Shown: in pieces, positions 12,298 through 23,361 of the stretch
Layout: every line of letters starts with the position of its first letter
Position numbering within the stretch: the first letter of the stretch is position 1
DNA from: Amphibalanus amphitrite
Lineage: Eukaryota > Arthropoda > Thecostraca > Balanomorpha > Balanidae
NCBI RefSeq assembly: GCF_019059575.1
Contig: NW_024882328.1
Span: forward strand, 1-64,000
Direction of reading: 5' to 3'
Length of the DNA: 64,000 nt
The notes under the pieces: model-generated
What the model was told of the DNA's origin: nothing
Database searches by the model: none
What the model saw: only the letters and a program-made list of their open reading frames with translations
Position numbers and translations under genes: made by a program

Positions 12298-13484
12298 TTA
12301 ACCCACGCCCCACTGGGGGGGGGCTATTCATAGCCCCCCTCCCGTTTTTCTGCAATAACTTCCAAACCGCTTGACGTATCGACGCCAAACTTTCAGTACC
12401 TTCGGCTGCATCAATTTGACACCTTGTGTCAAAATATGAACTTCGTACTTACCATAGGTCGGCCGGAAATGACGTCAGAGTGACGTCATGTTCGGTCGAT
12501 TTCGACGCAAAACATTGAACCACGGCAATCGCTCCCAAGAGCTCAGTTTTTAAGCTAGATCCAATTTCTTTGCATGAAAGGACTCAGAATAGACTGCGCT
12601 ATGAAAGTGTTATCTCGGATTTTCAAAATCTTGAAAATTTCGAAAATTTTATATAATAAAGTTCAAAATTTATATTTCTATTTTTTTTTTCAAAAATTTC
12701 TTGACTTTTCGAAAAAACCGGAATATATGTGATAGAACGCATGATTGTGACTAACTCTAGCAGGTTTTAGCTAAGTATCTTCAAAAATGGCCAAGTTTTA
12801 CGCATTATTGCAAAAAATTCACAATTATTTATTTTTCAAATCAATTTTTCAGCACGTATTGGACATCGTACATCAATATAAATAGCACCATCGTGTTTCT
12901 GAGCTCAAACTGCATCGAATAGACACCTTTTTTGTTGAAAAATTTTAACTTCAAAATTTGACCTTTTTTGACCTGAAAGTGACCTGACCTAAGCTAAATT
13001 CGACTCAAAATGACCTCGAATGACACAGACGACACATCAAATTCGAAATCTATGGCCTAAATGGACCATAAAACATGTGTCACCTGACCGACGCATGGTA
13101 TAATATTTCTGTGACCTGTGATGACCTGACCCTGACCTGAAAATCAAAGTACAAGTTTGGTACCCTCAGGGTATCTAGAGCATCTGTTCACGAGTATGTA
13201 AACCAAAAATGAGCCTGATCTGACTTGTAAGACGGTGGCCAGAGCCCAAATTGTGAACAAGCTAAAATGCCAATAATTTTTACTTTGACCTGAACTGTGA
13301 CGTCATCGGTGACCTCGAGGTCAATAAAATTAGTTTTCGCCCGACAGTTTTTCCGGGGCTATCAGACGTCATTTGAATTTTGACGATCGGCCCAGTAGTT
13401 TCGGAGTTAGGAGGGGGTTTATGGAGAGCTCCCCCCCCCCTAGTAGGGCGTGTTATACGCAGACCCCAGTGGGGCGCGGGTTAA
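12298..13484. mobile_element. TTAA element B, intact ends
   Basis: Left end TTAACCCACGCCCCACTGGG, right end CCCCAGTGGGGCGCGGGTTAA (13464-13484), an almost perfect inverted repeat on a TTAA target duplication. A sub-terminal hairpin lies at 12315-12338 with stem GGGGGGCTAT/ATAGCCCCCC. The interior (1.19 kb) is non-coding, with TGACCT repeats around 12960-13330 and TGACGTCA near 12470. The TTAA plus CCC termini are those of piggyBac-type non-autonomous elements. Confidence 0.85.
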
Positions 13485-14409
13485 CCCGCGAGTTGCTTGG
13501 GGGGGGGGGGCGTTAAACGCCCCCACTTTTTTCGCCGGGCCATAGCATTAAAACGGCGCGCCGCAGGCGCCCCAAATTTTGGGTACCTGTAGGGAATTGA
13601 TTGAAGCTTATTGTGACAAAGTTTCAAAAAATCGGTCGGAAAATTTTTGAGATATCGAGGTTTTAGTGACGTCCTGATTTCTCAGTTTTCGACCAAAAAC
13701 GGCATATGTTCAAAAAATCATATAAAATCACAGTAGACATACAGACGTGCCGTAAACGCCATTAGATTGCCAATACCATGACCAACCAAATGGCTCTCTT
13801 TGATTATTGATTAATCGCTCCCCATTTTCCAAAATCTTAAACTGAATCTTGGCAATTTCTCGTGACTAGGACCATGATACATGCATTTCTTAAATTGACC
13901 TTTTTGAGCCAAACACGTACACATATGATAAAATGAATGTCACCATCGGCGTGTTCTACGCCCCAAATTACCCATAAAACATGTGTCACAGGCTGCGAAT
14001 ATCAGTTTTGATTTTCTGGGATATGTGCCAACCAACCCGGTTGACCTGACCTTGACCCTGACCTATGCTTGACTGACCCCTACATGGAGCTGACACTCTT
14101 GTAGGCCTTATATGATGGATTGTGCACCGTTTTGACAGAGTTTATAACGAGAGGCGCCCACTGCGAAGTCCTGAAGTCCATACTACTGAAAGCCCGATTT
14201 CAGGTGTTTGACCTGACCTTGACCCGACCTGTGACCTCAAAATTCAACTTTAAAGTACTCATCTGAAGCGTCTCGTCGCGTTCTTTTGTTTGCCGCCTCG
14301 TGCGTTTCGCTGCACTTATTGGTTCTCGAGTTATCGGCTGGGGGCGTTTAACGCCCCCCCCCCCCAGCAAACGGTGGGTGGCGAAATACCCCAGCAACTG
14401 CCGGGTTAA
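13481..14409. mobile_element. TTAA element C, shares its left TTAA with element B
   Basis: Left end TTAACCCGCGAGTTGCTTGG and right end CCCAGCAACTGCCGGGTTAA form an inverted repeat. Sub-terminal hairpins GGGGGCGTT/AACGCCCCC occur at both ends (about 13506-13524 and 14340-14354). The interior has TGACCT clusters at 14040-14240. B and C abut with a single TTAA between them. Confidence 0.85.
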
Positions 14410-15170
14410 GCCTGACTTAGCCTGTAAGTGGAGATAGCTCTGTTGGCGATTATGCAAATAAATAAGTGAACAAATAAGTAAATGAATAAATAAATAAAAC
14501 AGATTGTAGTGAACTAGATTGGTGCGAAAGCTTGAAATTCGGGACCTGCTAGAAATTCATAAAATGAAGCTGTTATGGAGTTTTTGGGGTGCCGATCGCG
14601 AATTTCATGTTAGCTTTGATCACCGATTATGAGTTCATGCATTTAGGCTACCTCGGGTCATTTCAGGTCAGGTCAACCAGTAGGCGTCCTGCCGGCTATC
14701 CGTAGGTGTCAACTACACTGACGGCGTCGTAACGAGGGTACGAAGGCACTAAAACTACTAAGTATATGTTCAAACGGATGCCAGGAACATGAGAAACTCA
14801 AAAAAGTGACTCAAGGTCCTCAAAAGTCAATGACCTTGACCTGACCTTTACGTGACCTTAGCACTCACCTGGGACGAACATCATTTGACATTTTTGGACG
14901 TTTACAACACAAAGAAAAGACTGGAAACGCGCGAATAATGTGATCTGACATACGCTGAATCGCGATTTCGGTTAGACATAGTCTCGAGAAAAAGGCCAGG
15001 GGTCAAAGGTCATTTGGGTCAAGGTCATGAAAGAAAAAGAGTATGTGTAAAATCGATCAACTTGGGGGTACTGAAAGTTTCGTCGCGATCGTCCGCTTTT
15101 TGAGCGAGATTATTCGCGAATAACCGAGGGGGCGGGTCCATCCAACTACTCCTACACATGCGAGGGCTAA
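14410..15170. mobile_element. Decayed TTAA element D
   Basis: Shares CCAGTAGGCGTCCTGCCGGC-type sequence with element F, has AGGTCA repeats at 14670-14850 and 15000-15030, and ends in a degraded terminus ATGCGAGGGCTAA at 15170. No left terminus is visible. A short A/T-rich (AATA)-type repeat lies at 14455-14500. Confidence 0.5.
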
Positions 15171-15242
15171 AACACTAAAGTATAGTCATGATATGGACAT
15201 ATTTGCTGTAAAAGAGATTTTTCAGATTTAGTCCATATATAA

Positions 15243-15706
15243 CAGTGTTCGCCATGGGCCGCAAAATCCCAGTCCAGCCCGGCCCAGGCCCATGAGTTGA
15301 CAGCCCGGCCCAGCGCGAACCCATGCATAGTAAAATTGTTAAAGCCCAGCCCGGCCTAGCCCGTCCAGCCCGGCCCAGCCCGTCAAAAAGAAATGGATTA
15401 AAAGTCATGGACACCAAACAGGTATTACATATGTCACCATAGGTGCAAAGAAACAATCTTTGGGAGCAGCATGCACAATGATGCACATTGCACATATATG
15501 CTTTCATTTGTTTTTTGTTTTTAGTCTTGCACAGTAATAAGCTAGTTGTGGTTTTTAGCTCAGTCACGAGCCTCTGAGTCCACTTAACAGTCCTTGGCCC
15601 AGCCCATCCACAGCCCATCGATTATTTATATTTGAGGGCGCAGCCCAGCCCGTGACCCAGCCCAGCCCATAACCCACTGGGCTGGCCCAGCCCATGGCGA
15701 ACACTG
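15243..15706. mobile_element. hAT-like MITE with GGGC-rich interior
   Basis: Perfect 17-bp terminal inverted repeat CAGTGTTCGCCATGGGC. Flanks ATATATAA and CCATATAA are an imperfect 8-bp duplication (6 of 8). CAG...CTG ends with 8-bp duplications are the hAT pattern. Both arms inside the ends are built of repeated CAGCCCGGCC/GGGCTGGGCC blocks (15266-15385 and 15595-15690). Confidence 0.7.
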
Positions 15707-16696
15707 CCATATAAGTCCTTTCGCCAGAAAGCCCGTCGTGAAAACGGCTATTTTTCGGCATCCTGGCTTCCGGTATGACTTTGAGCCATTCAGTTAGCGA
15801 TGTCGATTCTACTCCGGAGTCAGAGTTAGTAAGATTTTGGTGAATCTGGGCCCAACTCCGATTCTACTGTCCTGGCTCAGACCCATTCTAATCTTGCTCC
15901 CCCCCCCCCCCCGCCATCATTCAGTCGCAAAATTATAAGATCGATGGAGATCCTATATCGATAAAAACACGCATCGATCTAATGCGAAAAGGCTCCAGAC
16001 CGGTCACACGTGGAAGAAATTATACCATGGAGCAGTATGTTTTTCCTGGCGGCGTCTCAAGCTAACAGTCCGGTTACCTTAGTGTTCGCGCAAGTATCTC
16101 TAGGGGACGGGAATTGTTGACGACACGTGCGAAACGTCAGAAATTAGTGAAAAGCCTGTGTGAATACCACCGTCACTAGTTCGCTTCTCAGTAGCAGTAA
16201 CCTTGGCAGTAACAGCGGGAGGTCTGGGAGAGGGTCAAAGCGTCCAACCCTTCCGGCGCCCGTGCCTTCGCTCCCTCTTCCAGGAACACGCGCGCGGCCG
16301 CTATTGTGCGCCCGTCAAACCCAGCCCGCCCTTTGACAGCGGGCGGGTCATCAGCGGTCCGCCCGCGTCCCTTCCTGTGACGTCACTATGGTCCTGGAAC
16401 GCAAGTGAAGCGTGGCCCAGCGGTGCATTGTTGTCATTGTTGTGGGTTGACATAGGCATTAAAAGCAATCAGTTCTGCCAGCTTCATGTCTCTCTCGTCC
16501 AATGGTGTAGACTGGCGTGTAATTTGACCTCCAAAAATGAACATTTTTTAAGGTCGAGCTCATGACCTGACCGGTAAAACTCATGTTGCATCCCAATCGA
16601 TTGCCTATTGTAAAACTGAACGCATTGCAGCTGTTTTTAATGCTCTTCCATGTCTCCATCACATGCCAATTGTCCAAAAGTGCTTTTTTCGACTGC
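15707..16696. other. Unassigned interval
   Basis: No gene or element recognised. It contains a C-run at about 15899-15912 and a GC-rich stretch at 16200-16400 whose open frame has no recognisable domain. Confidence 0.4.
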
Positions 16697-17516
16697 TTAA
16701 CCCTCGCCGGCACAGTTGATGCAACCATCACCTAAGGCTTTTCGCGAATAACTCGCGTAAAAAGCGGCCGATCGCGACGAAACTTTCAGTCCCTCGCATT
16801 GATCAATTTTACACCTACCCTTAAAAATTTCATGACCCTGACCCAAATGACCTTCGACCTGTGACCTCTTTTCCGAGATCATGTTTGGCCGGAATCGCGA
16901 TTCGGCGTATGTCGGCTCGCATTACATTAGCCGCGCGTTTGCAAGCTTTTTGTGGTTTCAAACGTTCAAACATGTGATTTGATGTTGCTCCCATGCATTT
17001 GGGTGGATGTCAAGGTCATCTGAAGCCGAAGGTCAGGTCAGGTCATTGACCTTTGGTGACCTCGGTCCACTTTTTCGAGTTTTACATGTTTCTAGGCTAG
17101 TTTTTGGAGCTGAATTCGATTTTAGCAACCATTTGAACATTTACGAAGCAGTGTTGGTGCCTACGTAACATGCTACGAAGCTGTCAGAGACGGTTGACAC
17201 GTATAACGAATACCCGTCACGACCCCTACTGGTTGACCTGACCTGACCTGACCCGACCTGGTCTAAATCCTCAATGACATCATCTGTGATCAAAACTAAC
17301 ACTAGATTCGTGATCGGCACCCCGGGAAAACCCCATAGCAGCCACACTTAACGACTTTCTAAGTAACAGGTCCCGATTTTCCCGACTTCTGGGTCATTGA
17401 CCTGACCTGAAAGGTCAATCGATGACCTAGGGCCTTAAAATTGGGTAGCATCGGCTTCCTCTCGTCACAGGAAGCACGCTCGCTTTTTCCGCGAAGCTCT
17501 AGCTCTCAGAGGAGTG
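16697..17516. mobile_element. TTAA element E, left end intact, right end lost
   Basis: Starts TTAACCCTCGCCGGCACAG. It is collinear with 47166-47810 through TTTTCGCGAATAACTCGCG, AAGCGGCCGATCGCGACGAA and a (TGACC)n run at 17230-17255. Sequence homology fades after about 17516 without a right terminus. Confidence 0.75.
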
Positions 17517-17688
17517 CAAGATAGAAATATCCCTGCACTGTAGACCCATTGGCAAAAACCTCTACTACAGTGACAGGAATTGATTCAGTGTTCATTTTAT
17601 TCAACTTGACAGTCGGACAGTGTAGGTTTAATGCCTTTTTGCCCCACCAACTTCACCGGAAAAGGTCCACCCATGGTGGCACGTGTCA

Positions 17689-17915
17689 CCCGAAAGCTGT
17701 TTTGTTGAAGTAGCACTTTTGAAAGACCTTAACCGTTGCAAATGTAACATTTTGCATAACACAGACATTCCAAAGCTCCTCAATGATTGATTTAAAAAAT
17801 ACAACAAAGTCCTGCAAATCAGCTTAAGTTGGCGGGGCAAACACCTATTGGCAGGGCAAAATGGCAAGTTGGTGGGGCTGCCGCCCCACCAACTGTACAG
17901 GAAGCTCCGCCCCTG
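17689..17915. mobile_element. hAT-like element, right part
   Basis: Ends GGAAGCTCCGCCCCTG, the right terminus of the element at 31153-32478, and shares AGACATTCCAAAGC, CAACAAAGTC and the palindromic GGTGGGGC...GCCCCACC arm with it. The left end is missing. TTAA at 17792-17795 is the uninterrupted counterpart of the site filled by element O. Confidence 0.65.
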
Positions 17916-18177
17916 CGTGCCACGACGATCATCTATTTAGATGTATTAAGAGCAATGAATTACGGGGTAGAAGAAATAAGCTTCCCGACAAAAAGGGCGG
18001 CAGATCGATCAGCCCAACCACTGCAACGGCTACTGAGGCCTGAAAGATATGCCTCTCAAAAGCGTTACAGGCTGGGCTGGGCCGCTATATGTAAGTGCTG
18101 ATATCTTTCCCTTATCTTAAAAAGATTTCGCTTTGCTTGCTCGATCCGTTCGCTCGTAATAATATTTCTCCTTCGTT

Positions 18178-18966
18178 TTAACCCTCGCCCGTATTCGTGT
18201 TTGCCAGCGTCTAACGTATAGGGGGGGGGGGGGGGGGTCCGTTGGACCCTCCTTGCCGTTTGAGCTTCGCAGAAAAAAAAACGAGCGTGTTGCCCGCGAC
18301 GGCCGACGAGATGATACCCAATTTTATGGTCTTATTCATGTCATTGGTTCAGATCAATGACCCAAAAATCGGGAAGATCGGGAATTGCTGGAAGTTCGTA
18401 AAGTGAGGTTGAAAAAGGGGTTTTGCGGGGTGCTGAACACGTAGTTCATGTTAGTTTTAATCACATACCTATGATGTCTTAATGTATTTAGGCCAGGTCG
18501 GGTCAGGTCAGGTCAGGTCAACCAGTAGGAGTCCTGCCGGCCATCCATAGCACGTGTTGACCACCACTGACAGCTTCGTAACGAGGGCACCAAAACTACT
18601 TCATAAATCTTCAAATGGGAATTCGAAATCAGCTCCAGAAACTACCCTAGAAACATGTAAAACTCGAAAAAGTGAAGCAAGGTCATCGAAGGCCAATGAC
18701 CTTGACCTGACCTTCACGTGACCTTGAAACCCCCACCACAAAAATATTGGAAATTGCGTGGATAATGTGAGCTGACATACTCCAATTCGCGATTCCGGTC
18801 GAACATGGTCTCGAGAATCAGGTCACAGGTCAAAGGTCATTGGGGTCAGGGTCATTAAATTTGAAGAGTATGTGTAAAATTGATTAACTCGAGGGTACTG
18901 AAAGTTTCGTCGCGATCGGCCGCTTTTTGCGCGAGATATTCACGAAAAACCGTGAGGGAAAAATTC
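18178..18966. mobile_element. TTAA element F, right end truncated at the duplication junction
   Basis: Starts TTAACCCTCGCCCGTATTCG. A hairpin GGGTCC/GGACCC lies at 18235-18249. Its interior is the reverse complement of element E's subfamily (the CTGAAAGTTTCGTCGCGATC end is at 18897-18916). AGGTCA clusters occur at 18495-18520, 18690-18725 and 18820-18860. It stops a few bases short of a right terminus where copy 2 of the duplication begins. Confidence 0.75.
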
Positions 18967-19223
18967 TCGAAAGCTGTTTTGTTGAAGTAACACTTTTGAA
19001 AGACCTAAACGGTTGCAAATGTAACATTTTGCATAACACTGACATTCTTAAGCTCCTCAATGATTGATTTTAAAAGCAACAAAGTCCTGCAAATCAGCCA
19101 TGGTGGGGCAAAACACTTATTGGTGGGACAAAATGACAAATTGGTGGGGCAGCCGCTGCTGCCCCACCAACTGAATAGGAAGCTCCGCCCCTGCGTGCCA
19201 CGACGATCGCCTATGTAGATGCA

Positions 19224-20135
19224 TTAACCCTCGCCCGTAAACGGTGTTTTGCCAACTTCGCCCATGCAGGGGGGGGGGGGGTGCGACCCCCCTGGCGTTT
19301 GAAAACGGAGCGTCGTAGAGCTTAGCGGAAAAGACCAACGGATTGCTCTCAACGAGATCTCGCGATTGGTGGTATATTTTTGATCCTAGGTCAACATTTG
19401 ACCTACTTATGACCGGTCAAAGGTAAAATTTTCGGAAAAATCAACCTTTTTCAGATTTACGCGCCGATTGCGGCAAAACGGTAAGAGATATCGACTTGAA
19501 AACTTCACTATCGTGATCCTTGATTAATTGTCTATCGTTTGGTGTGTATTTCGATGTCATAACTCTAAAAATGATGCGTTGGGAGCATCGGAAGTCTGCA
19601 AGGTCATTTGTGCATTGGGTCACGTCAGACGTGTGACGTCACTGACCTGAACCAGACCCAAAATGAACTACAAGCAACAACCGACGATGCCTGAAATGGA
19701 TAGCAAATTCGAATTCAGGGCATCAAAATACCCCGAAAAGGCATACAAGTGCAAGAAGTCATTACAGGTCAACCGAGGTCACTGACCTTACCTTGACCTT
19801 AAGTAACCTTCAAAATGTCAACGGACATTGTGCCAATGTCAAATCAGCCAGTTGTGATTCTAAAACAATCCATCAGTGTGTCAGGTCAGTCGGCATTTAT
19901 ACCAATGTGAAGCAATCTCCAATTTAGCGTAAATCTGGCCGGAGGTTGTTTCCTTTATGACGTCATAACTCCGTGACCTGACATGACCTTGACAAAAAAA
20001 TACCAAAAGTTGCGCAAAGGATGCCCCAGAAGGTACTGAAAATTTGAGCAGGCTATCTGAAACGGTTCGGCGTGTAGCTAAGAAAAACCTCAAGGGGGGT
20101 GCACCAACCCCCCCCCCTACATGGGCGAGGGTTAG
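19224..20135. mobile_element. TTAA element G
   Basis: Left TTAACCCTCGCCCGTAAACG, right CTACATGGGCGAGGGTTAG. The left hairpin GGGGGT/ACCCCC is at about 19274-19291. The interior has TGACCT/AGGTCA runs at 19380-19420, 19760-19810 and 19970-19995. The empty site is GTATTAAGAGCAATG at 17943-17957. The right TTAA has mutated to TTAG. Confidence 0.85.
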
Positions 20136-20544
20136 AGCAATGAATTACGGGGTAGAAGAAATAGGCTTCCCGACAAAAAGAGCGGCAGGTCGATCAGCCC
20201 AACCACTGCAACGGTCACTGAGGCCCGAAATATATGCCTCTCAAAAGCGTTACAGGCTGGGCAATGCCGCTATATGTAAATGCTGGTATCTTTCCGTTTC
20301 TTAACCCTCGCCCTGGCAGGGCATTTTTCATAACAGGGGGGCTCGATGCGACCCCCCTCGCGATTGGCTCCTACGGCACCTAGAAACACCAAGTTTGGTA
20401 GGTAGGTGGGCCCTCTGGAGTTCTCGCCCCTGTGCAAATTTGGTTGCTCTAGGTCAATATTTAGGGGGGGTTTGGGGGGTATAAATGTAAAAATTTCGCT
20501 AAAAAAACAGGTCAAACGTTTTTCACTTATAACTTTTGATCTAA

Positions 20545-21428
20545 TTAACCCTATTAGTGGCAGGGGGGGGGTTGTTTTCATCCACCCCTCAGGTTTTTCG
20601 GGAATATCTCCGAAACCGCTGAAGCTACGATGCTGAAACTTTCTGACTTTTCCTAAAACTAAATTGGGCACATTCCCTGAAAATTTCAAGTTCATAACTT
20701 TACCAGGGGCGGCTCCAGAGCACTGGGAATTGGGGGGTCCTATTCGTGAAGCGAGTCATTTGGGCGAAGATCACGATGCTGCACCAGTTTTACGAACAGT
20801 GAATGAAAGGCATCATGTGATAACATATACAGTTATTGTGCATCCTCTTTTGACACGTTTTTGCTATAATAGGCGGATCCAGGCGTCCAAAAAGGGGGGT
20901 TATGCTTTACCTCCCAACATAGGTGCCCTGACACCGCCTATGCATGACCAATACAATTGTAGTCGCTCTCTCATAAGAAAATTGTAACATAACAAGACCA
21001 TTACCACCCTTTTTAGAAACAGTACCAACAAAAACCTTATTTACTATACTTTTTGTGTACCCCAAATCTCAATGATCTGTATCCGCCTATGATTTTTGAA
21101 AATGCATATTTTTAGGATCCATGTGAATTCCTGGTTCATTCTCTATCGATCGGCAAAAGTTGCGTTAAGATTGGTTCAGAAACCTGGCCGTGATAAACAG
21201 TCTAAAATGTATCTGCAATTTGCCCGTTTTTACCCCCCTCTACCCCCCCCCAATTGACCTTTTTAATTTTTATTTTTTAGAAATGTAGATCACGTTGAGC
21301 GAAATCGAATGCCGTTTGAATTTTGAAAATCGGCCCGTTAGATCTCGAGATATCAAGGGGGGGTCGTAAACAGCCCCCCCCCCTGCCACTAATAGGGGTA
21401 GCCAGGAGCCTGCCACTAATAGGGTTAA
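20545..21428. mobile_element. TTAA element I, nested in H
   Basis: Ends TTAACCCTATTAGTGGCAGG and CCTGCCACTAATAGGGTTAA. The right terminus motif CTGCCACTAATAGGG occurs twice (about 21382 and 21410). The empty site is CTAATTAAGATAGAG at 58961-58975. It contains a fragment with ATAGGCGGATCC ends. Confidence 0.9.
20869..21090. mobile_element. Short hAT-like fragment inside element I
   Basis: ATAGGCGGATCC at the left and GTATCCGCCTAT at the right form an 11-of-12 inverted repeat of the common hAT MITE type. No clear target duplication was found, so the ends are tentative. Confidence 0.4.
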
Positions 21429-21689
21429 GCTAGAGAAGAAAAAAGCACCAGTGAACTCAGCAGGTAGAGGCGCGTCGAATGACATACTTTTTTGCTTGCT
21501 TAAGTGTAGGTACTCGAAGCTTTTCTTAATTTTTAAGTAAACTTTAATTAATTAATTAAGTTCAAGTTAACCAAATTGCATCATATCGCATATCATTCGA
21601 TTCGGCTGATCATCAGGAACACAATGGCACCATTTTTTAAGCTCTAGCGTTATTATGTGCCAAGTTATTGGCAAAAACGTCATTTGACC

Positions 21690-22724
21690 CGGTGCGAGCG
21701 ACTTTAGCGAGTGTCATTTGAGCGAACGTCATTTGAGCGAACCATTTTCAGCGACTGGCAACTTAGCGAATATCAAATTGAGCGATTATCAAATATAGCG
21801 ATTATCAATTTAAGCGAAAGCTATGTTTCAGCGACATGTTTTTCGTCGACTACAGTTTGAGCGACTGTCATTTCAGCGAAATACTTCATCATCCCGTAAC
21901 GGTGTATTTTTTCTTCTTTTTTTTCTTTTGCGAGCGTTCGTACAATGAATGTTTCCGGAACTTTTCATGGTTATCCGGAACTGGATGGCGGATGTCACGT
22001 TCAAAGTTCAGACATTAAGCTCCAAATTTAATGCCACATTTCTAAAAATTCCAGCGGTTCGATCCCCCCCCCCATGCTGTTTGCCAATAATGATGACCAA
22101 ACGTTTGTTCAGAGATTCATATTGCTTGTGCTGTTTTTCGCGAAACTCCCCCGCTTGAATTTGGATCAGTTCCCCATGTTGTAAAATTTGTTCTTGCCCC
22201 AAGCAACGTACGAATTTCTAGATATTTGGGTGAGGTCCCTGAAACATAGACTGGATCCCCCTGTGCCATCCCTAGAGCTTATTATTGGTCCTTGGCATTC
22301 CTTCTATCGTCCTATCTCTCACGTTCCACATTTCCAGATCAAAGTTGCAGAATGAGGCCAGATATTTTTGTGGTTTCCAAGCTTAAAAGCAAATTTTTAA
22401 TTTGCCGCGCGCAGCTTGAAGCATAACACATACCAAGCGGGTATTCCAAGGGCAAGAATTCCCGAACAGTAGCAAATGATTGACTTCCGTCGCGTTCGGT
22501 TTCGCTGTAACTGTGTTCGCTCAATTGGTCCCCCATTGACCTCCATATATTCGCTCAATCTGGTTTGGCTGATTCTGGTCCTCGCTTAAGTTGATAATCG
22601 CCGTGATTGAATTCGCCGACTTGACAATCGCTGAAAAAGTCAATCGCTTAAATTGATAATCGCTGAAAAGGCTTCGCTCAAATGTCGTTCGCTGAAATGA
22701 CGCTCGCTCAGGTGTCGCAGAACC
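21690..22724. mobile_element. Foldback-type element J nested in H, 9-bp target duplication
   Basis: Direct repeats CATTTGACC at 21681-21689 and 22725-22733 flank 1035 bp. Both ends are arrays of short AGCGA-ending units (GTCATTTGAGCGAA, TATCAAATTGAGCGA) pointing inward: left to about 21880, right from about 22540 in reverse complement. A 9-bp duplication with long iterated ends fits a Mutator-like or foldback element. No transposase was seen. The uninterrupted site is in the copy at 59213-59275. Confidence 0.75.
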
Positions 22725-23260
22725 CATTTGACCTGGTACACCAGACAAAGAAGCACCAAGTGACCTGCTGCTAAGTACTGTGGTTTCAAAGCACAAAAGT
22801 GATAGAACGAAGCGGATGTCTCCAGTATTTTCCGAATTTAGTATTTTCCCATAGGCTTAACATTACGACGTAATGACCTCTAACTGACCTCAGGTCAGTG
22901 ACACCAAAAAGCCCGAACTATATGTTATACAACTCGGTGAATTTAGCTCACCCTTAAAGTTTGAAGGAAATCAGTCCAAAACTGTGAGTTGGACAGGTAC
23001 AAAAAGAAAATTGAAATTTGACCATGACCTTGTACCGATTTTTCTGACCTGGTGACCTGACCCAGGGTCACCCGGACCTGAAATTGTTAGGTCGTATGTA
23101 AAAAGGTTGCCCCAAAGGCTGTGCCAAATTTGGCGGCGCTTTTTACGCTATCTTCAAAAAACCTTAGGGGGGTCGCATCGATCCCCCCCCCGTTAGGGCG
23201 AGGGTTAAAAAGATTTCGCTTCGCTTGAGCGGTCCGTTCGCTCGTAATAATATTTCTCCT

Positions 23261-23361
23261 TCGTTTTAACCCTCGCCCGTATTCGTGTTTGCCAGCGTCT
23301 AACGTATAGAGGGGGGGGAAGGGGTCTGTCCGTTCGACCCCGCTATAAGTGCGAGTGTTAA
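23261..23361. mobile_element. Internally deleted TTAA element K (about 100 bp)
   Basis: Starts TTAACCCTCGCCCGTATTCG exactly as element F and ends TAAGTGCGAGTGTTAA. It occupies F's position in the second duplication copy, so it looks like an extreme internal deletion of F. Confidence 0.6.

Larger units (their letters stand above)
17689..18966. repeat. Segmental duplication, copy 1 (unfilled)
   Basis: 17689-18225 repeats, in order, in 18967-23307: a hAT right end (17689-17915), CGTGCCACGACGATC, AGAGCAATGAATTACGGGGT, GCCTCTCAAAAGCGTTACAG, AGATTTCGCTTTGCTTG and the left end of a TTAA element. In this copy the TTAA sites at 17945-17948 and 18117-18120 are empty. In copy 2 both carry elements. The two copies are directly adjacent. 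Confidence 0.8.
20301..23208. mobile_element. Composite TTAA element H with two nested insertions
   Basis: Outer ends TTAACCCTCGCCCTGGCAGG and TTAGGGCGAGGGTTAA. Without 20545-21428 and 21690-22724 it aligns with the uninterrupted copy at 58705-59748, including GTAGGTAGGTGGGCC, CTCGCCCCTGTGCAAATTTG and CCGAACTATATGTTATACAA. The site in duplication copy 1 (18117-18120) is empty. Confidence 0.9.
18967..23361. repeat. Segmental duplication, copy 2 (filled by TTAA elements)
   Basis: Homologous to 17689-18230 but expanded to 4.4 kb by element G (19224-20135) and composite H (20301-23208), each sitting exactly at a TTAA that is empty in copy 1. The first segment, 18967-19194, repeats the hAT right end. 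Confidence 0.8.
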
